From positions 594,489-658,488 of the forward strand of contig BDDD01000078.1 in assembly GCA_001972305.1 (NCBI GenBank): a DNA stretch of 64,000 bases, written 5' to 3'. This document shows, piece after piece, positions 33,274 through 44,756 of this stretch; the first letter of the stretch is position 1, and each line of letters starts with the position of its first letter. The notes below the pieces were generated by a model, which did no database searches, was not told the DNA's origin, and was given only the letters and a program-made list of their open reading frames with translations. The translations under genes were made by a program, and so were the position numbers. The DNA comes from Cephalotus follicularis (taxonomy: Eukaryota; Streptophyta; Magnoliopsida; Oxalidales; Cephalotaceae).

Positions 33274-34589
33274 TGTCATACCCAATTTCCATAACAACAT
33301 TTTTATCATGGCAATTTAACATAAAATCCAGCTTATTCAATTTTACAGGAAAATAAAACTTTTCAAACAGGTTATATCTTGAGGAAGCATTCAATTATAA
33401 ACCGAATTAACAACAAAACACGCATCCCATACTACGTGTTACCAATATAATATGATAACCATCATCGTTAATTGCCCTCAAAACGGAGCATGATCAAAAC
33501 ATGTTGATACAATATTTCATTCATACAGTAATCCACACTTAACAATTAACCATCAATTACAATAAACATTGTTCCAAGTTACAATAACGGAATTAATAAC
33601 TCCAACAGGAAATACAAGTCCATCAGATAACATTATTACAACTTCATTCTTCTCCAGGCTTGTCCATGTCAGTCCCACTGCATCAATCTGAAATTGTAAG
33701 GGGTTAGCCTTTGTCCTCACTCGGCCAAGTAGAGAAGATATATGTACAATTCAGGGTCAATAAAAATGCATGTCATGAATGGATGCATAGTGATGCAGTA
33801 CAGTATATATAACAGTGTATACATACATATATATATACATATATATATATAAATATATATATATATATGTATATATATATATGTATGTATATTCACATTA
33901 TAGGTGCAACCCGTTAGGACTACATCAACACAATCCAACAAGTATGTCCTCGAAGGACTAGGAAATTCAAATAGGATATACGGTGCATCGCAGACTCCTG
34001 GCCCCAACGTCGTACACCATAATGCAGTCTTGGCTCCGGACGGCTCAAAGCAAGTCAACAGGTTATTAGCACGATGGCTAATAATTAACAGGTTATTGGC
34101 GCAATGGCTCAGTAATCAAGTGGGTATCCCTAGCCATCTACTGGCACCTAGAGTCCAACCCGCCACAACCCGGCCATGACAACCTCCTCCACGCAGCTAG
34201 TACGGCAACAGGAACAATCACAGGCCAAGTCAAGCAATTTTATAAAATAATTACGAGATCAAATATATTTGTCAAATATATGTACCAGTCCATTTTAAAG
34301 TCACTTGGAAGTTATAAACACTTGAAACAATACATTTTCATTTTATAGAAAATCCCTCGAAACAGTTCACAATCTTTGAACATTACTTTGCCCAGGCATT
34401 GGAAAATATACATTTTCGTACAAATAATGATTTATTTAAAATCATGCATGTATTTCTAAAATAATAAAACAATTGTAGAAATCAGTCATAATTCAATCCA
34501 TGGTTCAATCAACAGTTCAATATGCAATGCAAACATATGCTCAAATGCATCTAGAGTCGTTGGCGTTGCACCCATGTCTACCACTTCCA

Positions 34590-34885
34590 TTCAGGGTTGG
34601 CTATTGCCTTTAACAGTGGGTTGTTTCCTATAACAGTCGGCTGTTTACCTTAGAAGTCGGTTGTTTTGCTTTAGTAGACAATTGTTTTGGGCGAGTAATA
34701 CATGGGCAATTGGTTGTTCTCCTTCAACAGTCGACTGTCTGTGCGAAACAGTACACGTTATCCCAGTAATGTCTTCCTGACATATCTGGGCAAAACACAT
34801 GCACAATCGACTGCTTTCCTTTAACAGTCGGTTGTAAATCTTTAACAATCGACTGTTTTCTGTCAACAATCGGCTGTTCTGCGAA
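34590..34885 (-). repeat. TCGA palindrome cluster 2 in I (CAG-TCGA-CTG type)
   Basis: Roughly ten copies of variants of TTTAACAGTCGRCTGTT, for example near 34609, 34633, 34727, 34830 and 34869, spaced 20-40 bases. It lies about 1170-1450 bases from the LTR start, as in A and B. Confidence 0.85.
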
Positions 34886-35734
34886 ACCAGTAGCATGCAA
34901 ATCATCCTATTTCATCCAACAGATTATCACAAGCTATTCAACCATATTCATGCAACAAAATATCATCAATGGTCATCATATGGTCCACATAACACAATCA
35001 CAGTTCACGCATTTCCTTTATTTCAACATGATACCATTGAAAACCAAACATAGAAATGCATGCAATCCCATTCATTTTTTATCTAGAACTTAGTGTGCAA
35101 ATTAGGTTAACAATAGCAGTATCCATGATATTAATTCAACAATCCATAGTCCATACAATCATGCACTTCATCAATGAGCAACATTATTTTTGAACTCAAA
35201 ACATACATATATAAATGCCCTACCTTTTGATTCCAAGTTAGGAACTGAAAGTCCACCTCTTTATGTCCGAACAGTAGCTTCTCCAAGCTTCCCAGGTTAG
35301 GCTACAGTAGCTCCAAATCAAAGCTCACCCCAAGCTCAAAGCTTGGTTCAACAAGTGGAGAGATATTCTCTTTTTCTCCTCTCCTTTCTTGATTTCTCAC
35401 TGTTTCTTTCTAAATTCTTTATGGTTTCTATCTTTCCTCGGGTTCTGGGCTAGAGAGACGAGGAAGAGAGTTTTTATGCGGGTTGTTTTCTCTCCCTCTC
35501 CCCTAACCCATTTGCATGGAACCTAAGAGCCATTCTATTCCCCCTCCATCAGTTTGTATGCAGCACATGTTTCATTTCTCCTTCAATCCAACCTGAATGG
35601 CGTACAGGTGTTCAATACTTCCTTCCCTTTACCCGCATCACACCTAGGTGGCATCCATTCCCTTCCCGTCAGTTGTAGCATGTGATCTCTTCACATGCTA
35701 TCCTGACAGAGCGCCATCCAATGGACTATTTTCT

Positions 35735-35885
35735 TCTGACAGTCGACTGTTCTTTTAACTTTTTGTGTTGTCAAAAGGCTTAACAGTCGGCTATTATTCT
35801 TTAACAGTCGGTTGTTCTTCTTTAACAGTCAACTGTTCTTAAATAGTCTCCCAGTGGACTATTTTATTCGACAGTCGGCTGTTTT
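35735..35885 (-). repeat. TCGA palindrome cluster 1 in I (CAG-TCGA-CTG type)
   Basis: At least five copies, such as ACAGTCGACTGTT, ACAGTCGGCTATT and ACAGTCAACTGTT. It lies about 160-310 bases from the LTR start, the same place as cluster 1 in A and B. Confidence 0.85.
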
Positions 35886-36045
35886 ATTGGACTTTTTCCG
35901 AAATTCAACTTATCACGATATCCCTTAATACTTTTCACTCGAGATTTAATATACCAAGAGGGAAAAATCATAATTCTCATTTATTCAAGATGAAATTACA
36001 TTAGGAATTACAATAATACATTTAATGGAAATCTCGGGTGTTACA

Positions 36046-37337
36046 GTTATAACTGTCATGCATCGTGTGTCCCGACAATGCAAGCAAGGCATTGTCCTTT
36101 ACCAAGCACGTGTCCAGCGTATGTGAACATAGCTCCCAAATATTCCCCTGCATACGTCCAATGCATGCACAATAACGTGACTGAGCACTTTAGGAACACA
36201 CCCAAGGTTGTCTATTATGGATAAGTGGAAGGATTATATTAGTGGTAGTATAATAATGAATTTAGTGTAATATAGTGAAATAAATGAAGGCATACCTCAC
36301 AATGAAATAGAAATATAGTGTTACTATATTGATAGTGTAGTGTTACTAATAATGTACTGTTAGTGAAACGTTATTGCAATGTTACTATAGTGCTACTGTA
36401 ATGGTTCAATGACTGAGCTGAACCCTATGGGGGTCACCGACCGAGCTGAACCAGGAAGTGTTACAGAACTGCACTGCACTAGATCACCGACTAAGCTGAA
36501 CCCTATGGGGGTCACCGACCGAGCTGAGCCACACTGATTGAATGACTATTACTGTATACTGGAGCACTGACTGAGATGAGCCTTTTTGTGGAACACCGAC
36601 TGAATTGAGCCACGATGATTGAATGACTGTTACTGTATAGTGTGATAGTGTTTCTTATACGGTAAATGTTTATGTTCCTCTCCTCTGCCTACAACGCGTA
36701 TATTGCTCTTCCTAAAGCCGAAGAACTCGAGGAACTGGTCTGCCTAAAATGAAATGTTTATTCCTATCTCGACAGCTCTACCTTTCACGTCTGGAGTGCG
36801 TCTACAGCTTCTCGCTAAGTAGGGGATGCTGAGGAAGAATTTTAATATTCTTAATTTTACTATAATTAAGTGTTAATGATTGATTCAGTTATGAATGCGT
36901 GTGCTGTATGGATTGGTTATGTATTGCATGCTTGCTGCATTTGCATTTCATAAATGCATAGTGATAGTTCCTACAAGACCAGTAGTCGCTGACCCATTGC
37001 ATTGTAATGTAATGGGTCAGGTACAGGTGATGCTTCACAGCAAATTAAGGATGGAAGCACCGAGTGAGTCTCCTCCCTCATATTGCAGTTCGATGACCCA
37101 AGAGTATAATTATATTGTATTTTGTTCCATGACCTGCTGGTCTGCGGTAGAGCTTTTATGAACTGTATTGTATAACACTGGGTTTATCCACACAAGTGAT
37201 ATTTTTATTGGATTGTTCCGCATGCATCATTTTATTGTTTAATGTTTTAAATTTATTCCGCTGAATATTGGTAATGAATGGTATTGTAGTTGCGCGTCAG
37301 ACCTTGGGGGTCCACCCTTGGGGTTTGGGGCATTACA
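36046..37337 (+). repeat. Element E 5' LTR, segment 3
   Basis: It matches 42365-43578. It contains a repeated CACCGACTGAGCTGAACC block (36395-36640) and ends GGGGCATTACA just before a degenerate primer site. A 88-codon frame at 36895-37161 also exists in degraded form in the other LTR, but shows no protein similarity. Confidence 0.88.
36395..36640 (+). repeat. CACCGACTGAGCTGAACC repeats in E LTR
   Basis: Six or so imperfect copies of an 18-bp word are embedded in a 60-90 bp longer-period repeat with CACTGATTGAATGACTATTA. The corresponding block is at 42605-42850. Confidence 0.8.
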
Positions 37338-37342
37338 GTTTT

Positions 37343-37354
37343 TGTATCAGAACC
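37343..37354 (+). other. Degenerate primer-binding site of E
   Basis: TGTATCAGAACC, five bases after the LTR end, resembles TGGTATCAGAGC with changes. It is consistent with an aged initiator-Met-type site. Confidence 0.55.
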
Positions 37355-37900
37355 GTGATTCTCCTATGCTGGATATACCAGTAAGGCATCCTTTGCTGAT
37401 AAAGTTAATTGCATGCAGATAAGATAAGTGGATACTAACCCTTTGTTAAGGTGAAAATGGATGGTCGTCAAAGTAGAACTGCACGAGGAGCAAGGGCCGA
37501 GATGTCGACTAGATGTACTTGAGCAAATAGAGATGCAAAATAAGTGAATGTAGCCAAAAAGGCTGAAGTGGAAGTAAGGGTCAGGACGTGTGAAATGGAT
37601 AAGTAACTGGCTGTATGGATCAGAATGAACGAGTGATAGATTGAATGGACCTAAAGGCATAAGTGTTTGATAGAGTGGATTTCGTATCGGATGATAAATA
37701 ACTGATCGATTGATTGATTGAGTAAATGGTTTAGTGGATCCTAAGCTAGAACCCTTGGGGACTAGCTAGTGAGTATTTGAGTGAATAATTGATTGCATAA
37801 TGGATTGGCTGAATGAATGATTGAACGTATGACCAATTGAATGATTGAATGATTGATTGGACAACTAAGTGAATGAATAACTGTTTAAAAAGGGGAAGCG

Positions 37901-38420
37901 GTTAACTACTTATATATGCTGGTATGGGACAGTATATATATTTAGTCAACCACTAGATGTTAACTATATATATATATGTTGGTATGGGACAATATATATA
38001 TATCTAGTCAACTTCTAGATTCCTCGTACAGTGTTAAGTGGATATGAATCGTTATCGGACCAAGACCTTTGGGGGACTAGGAATAAACGGATGGTGATCA
38101 AATGGATTGTTATTGAATGGATTGTGAATGAACGGATTGTACGGTTCAGATTAAATGGCTGTCGATTGTATGGTCAAGGGTTGTACGGTTACGGGTACGG
38201 AATGGATATGTAATGAATGGTTGAGGAATGTATGGTATATTAATAAGGACCGTATCATTACCGAATCATATTGTATCGATATTATTTCTGGAGGGTGTAC
38301 TTGGTTAACTATTTATATATGCTGGTATGGGACAGTATATATATCTAGCTAACCTCTATATGGTTAACTACTTATATATGCTGGTATGGGACAATTTATA
38401 TATATCTAGTTAGCCTCTAG
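37901..38420 (+). repeat. Hairpin-prone ~60-bp repeats in E interior
   Basis: Two pairs of units (37901-38020 and 38304-38420) each run GTTAACTA...TATATATGCTGGTATGGGACA...TATATATCTAGTTAAC. The unit ends are inverted copies of each other, so each unit can fold on itself. The pairs sit within a larger duplication that also repeats a CCTTTGGGGGACTAG-like block (37750 and 38067). Confidence 0.8.
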
Positions 38421-38579
38421 ATTGTCATCAGAAGGATGAGTTAACATGATATGAGTGTATATTGCTAATGTTATGGTAATGACATGGAAGTGAAAAGGCC
38501 CAGTGGAAGCATGGGAATGATACAAGGGCAATGTATCCTCACATGTTTTGACCCTATAATCTTAGGACAAGATTCCTTT

Positions 38580-38592
38580 AAAGGGGGGAGGA
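38580..38592 (+). other. Polypurine tract of E
   Basis: AAAGGGGGGAGGA lies one base before the 3' LTR start TGTAACATCCC. Confidence 0.88.
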
Positions 38593-39058
38593 TTGTAACA
38601 TCCCAAATTTTATAAAATAAAATAGTGACTATTAGGCTGGTAATGTTTCTTTTGGACTGGGCCGAATCTTGGGCCGAATTGGTATGAAGGAGAAACTGGG
38701 CTTAAATGGTATTAATATTGTTATTGTTGGACTGGAATCGGATTCGGCCTTGAAATATTTTATGGTGCTGGGCCAAATTGATAAATGGATAATGGAAGCT
38801 TTGTGCCTAAATTGTTTAAAAGAGAAAAGAATGGAAATCGGGCTTCAAATGTATTGTTATTAGGTTGGAATTGAATTAATACAGAAATGGCTTTTGGACC
38901 ATAAATGGATAAATGGTATTTGGGCTTGGAAATGTTTATGGCCCAAATTGGAATGAAGGAGGAATGGGAGTATTGGGTCTACCTAAGTGTTCAGCCCACA
39001 TTGTGTGTGTGTCTCGGTTGAGAAATGTGTAGAGAAATCTAGAGCCTTCCTTGGCCGT

Positions 39059-39072
39059 CTATAAAAAGGAGA
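39059..39072 (+). promoter_or_regulatory. Probable TATA box in E LTR
   Basis: TCTATAAAAAGGAG; the 5' LTR equivalent near 21309 is TCTATAAGAAGTAG. It lies about 465 bases from the LTR start. Confidence 0.5.
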
Positions 39073-40252
39073 AAGGGGCGAATGAGACGGCTACTGATAA
39101 TTTATGAGAGAAAGAGACATTGGGACAAACCAGGGAGCAAAGGAAAGAGAAGTGAAGGCAAAGGAAATGTGCCAAAGCTCATCAGATTCCAGGTAGGTTC
39201 TACTACCAACTCAGTGGCTGTGTTTTATTGTGAATGTTATACACAGGTTTTTTTTTTTGTTATATTTAATGTATTGAATGAATGAGTAATTGCAAGGTTA
39301 GAATGTGTATAAATATCCCTGGGTACAATGGATTGAGTAATTGTATATTGTTCGTGGTAGAAACATCTTGATGCGTACACCCTGAGCTTGCCATGCGCTG
39401 AGGATGCCACGCATTGCCTTACGTGCCGAGCATGCAGTACTTTTGCATTCTGTGCATGCCTCCCGAGATCCCGATGTGTGTGTCCTGTACATGCGTCCCA
39501 AGCTCCATAATGCATGTGTCCCGTGCATGCGTCCTGAGCCTGCCGAAGGTTACGCCGAGAACCCCATTGCCATGCATCCTGAGCATTTTCCATATGTGTA
39601 CATCATGCTAAGCTCCCAAAAGGCATGCGTCATGCGTGTACGCCATGTCTGAGCTCCCAACGGCATGTCTAGCTCCCCAACGGCATGCATCCAAGGAGCC
39701 AACGGCATGCGTCATGCCTGTACGCCATGTCTGAGCTCCTAATGTCATGCCAAGCTCCCCAATGGCATGCGTCTGAGGAAACAATGGCATGCGTCTGGGG
39801 TGCTGAGGTGCCCAAGATGCTAGGCACGAGGTCTCTCTGTGTAGCATGAGTCCGAGCATATATACCATACCTGCTCCCGAGAAGGCACATGTAATGTGCC
39901 CGAGCGCCCAACGCCATGCATCCCAAGCATGGCATGGTACCGATCCTCCACTGTCATGCGCCCGAGCATGGCATAGTGCCGAGGCCTCCACTGTCACGCA
40001 CACCGGCACTGCAACGCACTGAGCTCTCCACAGCATGCATCCACATGTCGAGAATGGCATATCACTGAGCCCTCCACTGGACTACGCCCGAGCATGCATG
40101 CGTTCCAGGATACGCATCTGAGGATGCATCAGTGTAGCCACCATGTTGTGCCATCCGTGCAGTGCGTTATAACTTTCGTGCATGCGTGTGTCCCGACCAT
40201 GCAAGCAAGGCGTTGTGCTCTGCCAAGAATGTGTCCAGCGCATGTGAACATA

Positions 40253-42359
40253 TGTAACGTCCCCAACCCAATCCCGCTACTAGCTCAAAGCGAACCTCGA
40301 GGATCGGTTGCGTTACGTTGGGTGTGAAACGTTACATTCTTTAGCATTCTTGTCTCATGCTAACATACATCATCTACGCATGCTTTTCTCCATAGACAAA
40401 TAACATGATCAAAGTCATACTATTCAACATCTTCCATAACCTTAAATTTAAACCTTAAACATAATCTTATATAATGATGTCATAACCATATCGTTGTTAT
40501 ATATTTACACAGGATCATCCTTTATCATAACATATAATAGAGCGGAAAATATTATCTTATTACATATCAAAACTTTTATGCAAACATCATTGCATAGAAC
40601 ATTTCTTTTGCAAAGTTTCTTCTTAAGAGCTCCCTTTATGCTCGTAATCTCCATTCAATCATTTCCTGGAAACATTTTATTTGAAAACAAACATTGAAAG
40701 GAATCAGCTCAATATAGCTCAGTAAGGTGTTTTTACTGTAAACACATTTCATCGTAACCTTTTTCTAGTCAATACATATAAGTAGAACATTTCATAAAAC
40801 ATATCACTTTTGTAATTACAAATTTAAATAGAACATTTCATAAACATAGAAGTCATAAAAACCTTAATGAACCCTTTTACACCGCTTCACCGGGGCATTG
40901 TGCACTCCCCGACTACTATCCTTACATCACATGCATGTCCGTGAGCATCTCGCTCCATTTCCTTTGGATCGCAATCCAAGGGTGGTTCATTCATCATTTC
41001 ATAAAACATTTCCTCAATACTTTGAGTTATCAGCTCAAAGCATTCATGAAATCATTTCATAACATTTCTTTCACAATTCAGAAACCGTTCTCTTCATTTG
41101 AGAAATTAACTCAAATGCATTCATAAAACAGTTTTGCATAGCTTTTCTAAAACTTATAATTCATATAGATATAAGCCTTTTTAGAGAAAACTTATAACGT
41201 AAACATTAAAGTATACATCTTCATGAATTTAGAAAGCTCAAGATCATAAAAATTGGTTGAGAATCGAATCTGTTATGAATTTTTAAAGTGGTTGGTTCCA
41301 TGTTATATCAGTACAGGAGTAGTAAAATGACACGGGGATTTTCATCAAGAATTCGACAGAATTTCGAATTTTACAAAACATAGAAGCTAAAGTAGACATA
41401 CTAAGGTTCTGAAAACATCAATCCATATGTAAATCCATCAAGAAATGAGCAAGATATCAATAAAACAATCTGTTGTAATACTTGAAGTAAAGCAGGGGAT
41501 ACTTCGAAGAAAATGGGTATAGAATTTCCTTACTTTGCTTTAGAATTCCTTTCTTTCATCTCTAGCTGAATCCTCCTCTTCAATCTCAGCAACCAATACT
41601 TACCTCTCAGCTGAACTGCACTTATAAATAGGCTGAATTGGTTGGCTTGGAGAGCAAGCTTTTCTCTCTCTCTCTCTTGTGAGTCACCTCTCCAAAATAG
41701 CCCATGTGCCTAAATTCAATCCAATCAAATGGTGACACTTATTATAACATCTGATAATATCTCAAATTCTTCTCCCCTGGCCTGCCACATGTCCATAATT
41801 AATAAAAATTATCCCACGAAAGGACAAAAGTGAGATTTGGGCAACTAGCCTGCAGAACAAAGCGTCGGCGCTTTTCTCCTAGCGTCGCCGCTTACGGGTC
41901 TCGTACAAGTCAACTGACACACTTGACTTCAAAGTGTCGACGTTTACATTGAGAGCATCTTCGGTTGCCTCCAAAGCACCGACGCTTTATCGTAAGCATC
42001 GCCGGGGTGAGGGGTTTGTCCAATTTTCCGTTGCACTAGTTTAAAGCTCTGTTAGAAAGGGTCCAAGTGTCGACGGTTTACCACCAAAGCATCGACTCTT
42101 TACCTGGAACCGTCGGCGCTTAAGCCAAAATTTCCCGTCCAAAGCAATAACCAATTTAAATTTTCTTTCGGGGGTGCTACCCTCGAGCCCCTGCCCGCTG
42201 TCCGGGTAGCGGGATCCCTCGTCCGCTCACTGAGGAGCGGAACCCCCGAACCCCCCAAGCGTAGGGTCATACAACGGGTCCCTTGAAATGTTTGCCAATT
42301 ACACAATAGTAATCATATTGCCATAATTAATATCTTTAATGGAAATTCGTGTCATTACA
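40253..42359 (-). mobile_element. Solo LTR H2
   Basis: ACATA at 40248-40252 and 42360-42364 flanks TGTAACGTCC...GTCATTACA. On the minus strand it starts TGTAATGACACG and is homologous to H1. No internal region. It contains a probable TATA element (minus strand CCTATTTATAAGTGC, about 41637-41623) and a palindrome cluster. The 2107-bp length is the best available estimate for this LTR family. Confidence 0.9.
41855..42125 (-). repeat. TCGA palindrome cluster in H2
   Basis: About ten variants of AAAGCGTCGACGCTTT, including AAAGCGTCGGCGCTTTT, AAAGTGTCGACGTTTA and AAAGCACCGACGCTTTA. Left and right arms are often both visible. Confidence 0.8.
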
Positions 42360-43578
42360 ACATATCTCCCGAATATTGCCCTGCATGCGTCCCATGCATG
42401 CACAATAACGTGACTGAGCACTTTAGGAACACGCCCGAGGTTGGCTATTGTGGATAAGTGGAACGATTATATTAGTGGTAGTATAATAATGAATGTAGTG
42501 TAATATAGTGAAATAAATGAAGGCATACCTCATAGTGAAATAGAAATATAGTGTTACTAATAATGTATTATTAGTGAAATGTTAATATACTGTTACTGTA
42601 GTGCTATTGTACTGTACTGTACTCGGTCACCGACTGAGCTGAACCCTACGGGGGTCACCGACCAAGATGAACCAGGAAGTGTTACTGAACTGTACTGTAC
42701 TGGATCACCGACTGAGCTGAACCATACGGGGGTTACCGATTGAGCTGAGCCACACTGACTGAATGACTATTATTGTATAATGGATCACCAACTGAGATGA
42801 GCCTTTTGAGGATCACCGACAGTGGTGAGCCACACTAACTGAATGATTATTACTGTATGGTGTGATAGTATTTCTTATATGGTAAATGTTTATGTTCCTC
42901 TCCTCTACCTATAACGCCTAGAGAGCGTATATTGCTCTTCCTAAAGCCGAGGAACTGGTTTGCCTAAAATGTAATGTTTATTCCTGTCCCGACTCCTCTG
43001 CCTTCCACGTCTGGAGTGCGTCTACAGCTCCTCCCTAAGTAGGGGATGCCAAGGAAGAATGTAAATGATTGTTAATGTTATTGTAATTGACTGTTAATGA
43101 TTGATACTATTATGAATGCTTGTACTGTATGGATTGGTTATTTATTGCATCTCTTATTTGCATTGCATATGCTCGCTGCATATGCATTTCATAAATGCAT
43201 GGTGGTAGTTCCTACACCACTAGCGATCGCTGACCCATTGCATTGTAATGTAATGGGTCAGGTACAGCTGGAGCTTCATTGCAAGCTGAGGATTGAAGCC
43301 CCGGGTGAGTCTCCTCCCTCTTATTGTAGTTCGACGACCCAAGAGTGTAATTATATTGTATTTTGTTCCATGACCTGCCGGTCTGTGCCAGAGCTTTTAT
43401 GAACTGTATTGTATAACACTGGGTTTATCCACACAAGTGATATTTTTATTGGATTGGTGCACATGCATCATCTCATTGTTTAATGTTTTAAATTTATTTC
43501 GCTGAATATTTGTAATGAATGGTATTGTAGTAGCGCGTCAGGCCTTGGGGGTCCACCCTTGGGGTTTGGGGGGTTACA

Positions 43579-44189
43579 AACAATCACCTGGATTGTTGAA
43601 CCCAAGGGAAGACACGTCTAGGATGTCATCGCTATAAAAGAGCATGGAACTTCTCATGAGCACTGTGATAACTAGTCAGCATAACATGGAGAAACAAATT
43701 TCGCAGCTAGCATCTACTCTACCCGGAAGTGATAAAGGCAAGATGCCTTCCCAGCCAGACCCGAATCCTAGGACAACCACAAACCCTTTCTCTCATGCCC
43801 AACAGCCATCAAATCTGTAAGTCTCAACTTCCTCCTTGGGCCCATCAAGACCAGTTTTTTCCCTATGGAGTGGAAATGAATACCAACCAGCAGATCAAAC
43901 TAAAAATGTGAGAGAGCAATTGGAGGAGTCCTCAGCGCAAGAAAACCTAAATGAACCATTGGTTAACTCCTTTGTACAACCAACGGATTTGAGTGCGCAA
44001 GATGAATGGAGGAAGGAGCAAGAGGATGAGAAGAAGAGACAACCAGTGGTGGTGCCCGAGCGTTCATACGATACACCAGCTCCTTTTCCAAAGAGATTGT
44101 AAAATAAGAAAGCCCCAACAATGGAAAAGATCATTGAAACATTTAAGCTAGTCCACATCAATATTACATTGCTATAAGCCACTGAGCAG
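43579..44189 (+). pseudogene. Athila-like D gag, second part (broken)
   Basis: The D gag frame resumes right after E. The block MEKQISQLASTLPGSDKGKM then PSQPDPNPR is the usual C-terminal gag motif of Athila elements. A charged linker follows (ENLNEPLVNSF, DEWRKEQEDEKKRQ). Stops occur near 43640, 43818, 44100 and 44176. It is continuous in frame with the protease. Confidence 0.88.
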
Positions 44190-44756
44190 GTGCCCTCTTA
44201 CGTAAAAGTCCTACAAGAGCTATGCATGAAAAAAAGGATCCTTCAGACTCTGAAAAAGGCTTTCTTTGCAGCCAACATTAGTGCGATGTTTTCGCAACCA
44301 GTGGGGCAAAAATATAAAGATCCTGGCTGCCTAACAATCTCCTGTGTCATCGGCAATACTAAAATCAAACATGCTTTACTAGATTTAGGAGCAAGTGTGA
44401 ATTTGTTTCCATCACCGGTTTATGAGAAGCTTGGTTTGGGAGAGTTACGATCGACCACGATGACATTGCAATTAGCGAATAAATCTGTGAAAAACCAGAG
44501 AGGTAAAATTGAGGATGTTTTGATAAAGGTTTCTGAGTTTTTCTTTCTTGTCGACTTAGATACCTAGCATGTTGTGAATCTCAATGATCAAATCCCAGTT
44601 ATCCTCGGTAGACCATTTATTGCGACGAGTATTGAGTTAATCAATTGTCAGAATGGTCTCATGAAGTTGAGTTTCGGAAATACGTTCGTGGATTTCAATG
44701 TCTTCCGTTTGGGTAAGCACTCCGATGATTTTGATGACATGAATGCAATACACTAA
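44190..44756 (+). pseudogene. Athila-like D aspartic protease (one internal stop)
   Basis: The frame reads YKDPGCLTISCVIGNTKIKH, then ALLDLGASVNLFP (the Asp-Leu-Gly-Ala form of the catalytic site usual in Athila), TTMTLQLANKS and IPVILGRPFIATS. Domain motifs are complete. A TAG at 44565-44567, after the conserved FFLVDLDT, splits it into two in-frame pieces, and a TAA ends it at 44754. The catalytic Asp is preserved, so this is the least damaged protein domain of D. Confidence 0.9.

Larger units (their letters stand above)
33274..36045 (-). mobile_element. Solo LTR I, same family as chromoviruses A and B
   Basis: Flanked by GTTAT (33269-33273 and 36046-36050). On the minus strand it reads TGTAACACCCGAG..., matching A's LTR start, and keeps the family's conserved GGTTAGCCTTTGTCCTCACT box (33703-33722, plus strand). 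No internal region is present. Length 2772 bp, like the A and B LTRs. Its two palindrome clusters occupy the same positions as in A and B but use AACAGTCGACTGTT instead of GCGTCGACGC. A TATA-like TATATAAATG lies near 35209. Confidence 0.9.
37338..38593 (+). other. Element E internal region (1.26 kb, mostly non-coding)
   Basis: It starts with a degenerate primer site. An ATG at about 37457 opens MDGRQSRTARGARAEMS, reminiscent of the Arg-rich gag N-terminus of A and B, and stops after 20 codons. The rest is ATTGATTGA-rich sequence and long repeats with no gag, protease or pol motifs. The interior therefore appears to have been lost or replaced. Confidence 0.75.
20845..43578 (+). mobile_element. 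Element E: large-LTR gypsy-type element with gutted interior
   Basis: The two LTRs start TGTAACATCCC (20845 and 38594) and end ATTACA/GTTACA (37337 and 43578). After subtracting inserted F, I and H2, each LTR is about 2.88 kb. The internal region is only 1256 bp, holding a gag-like N-terminus and tandem repeats. Sequence before the 3' polypurine tract (TTAGGACAAGATTCC) resembles that of chromovirus A, suggesting a defective chromovirus or a LARD-like non-autonomous element. By eye about 14 of the first 130 LTR bases differ. It is inserted in D's gag. Confidence 0.88.
38594..43578 (+). repeat. Element E 3' LTR, interrupted by solo LTR H2
   Basis: LTR sequence covers 38594-40252 and 42360-43578, about 2.88 kb in total. 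It contains a good TATA element (CTATAAAAAGGAG at 39060), GCATGC arrays (39370-40250) and the CACCGACTGAGCTGAACC block. It ends GGGGTTACA. No genes. Confidence 0.88.

Noticed and set aside
36895..37161. 88-codon frame in E's 5' LTR with a 101-codon counterpart at 43097-43402
   Set aside because: Both lie in the same LTR position, differ by indels and show no recognisable domain. Persistence of a short frame in two copies is weak evidence.
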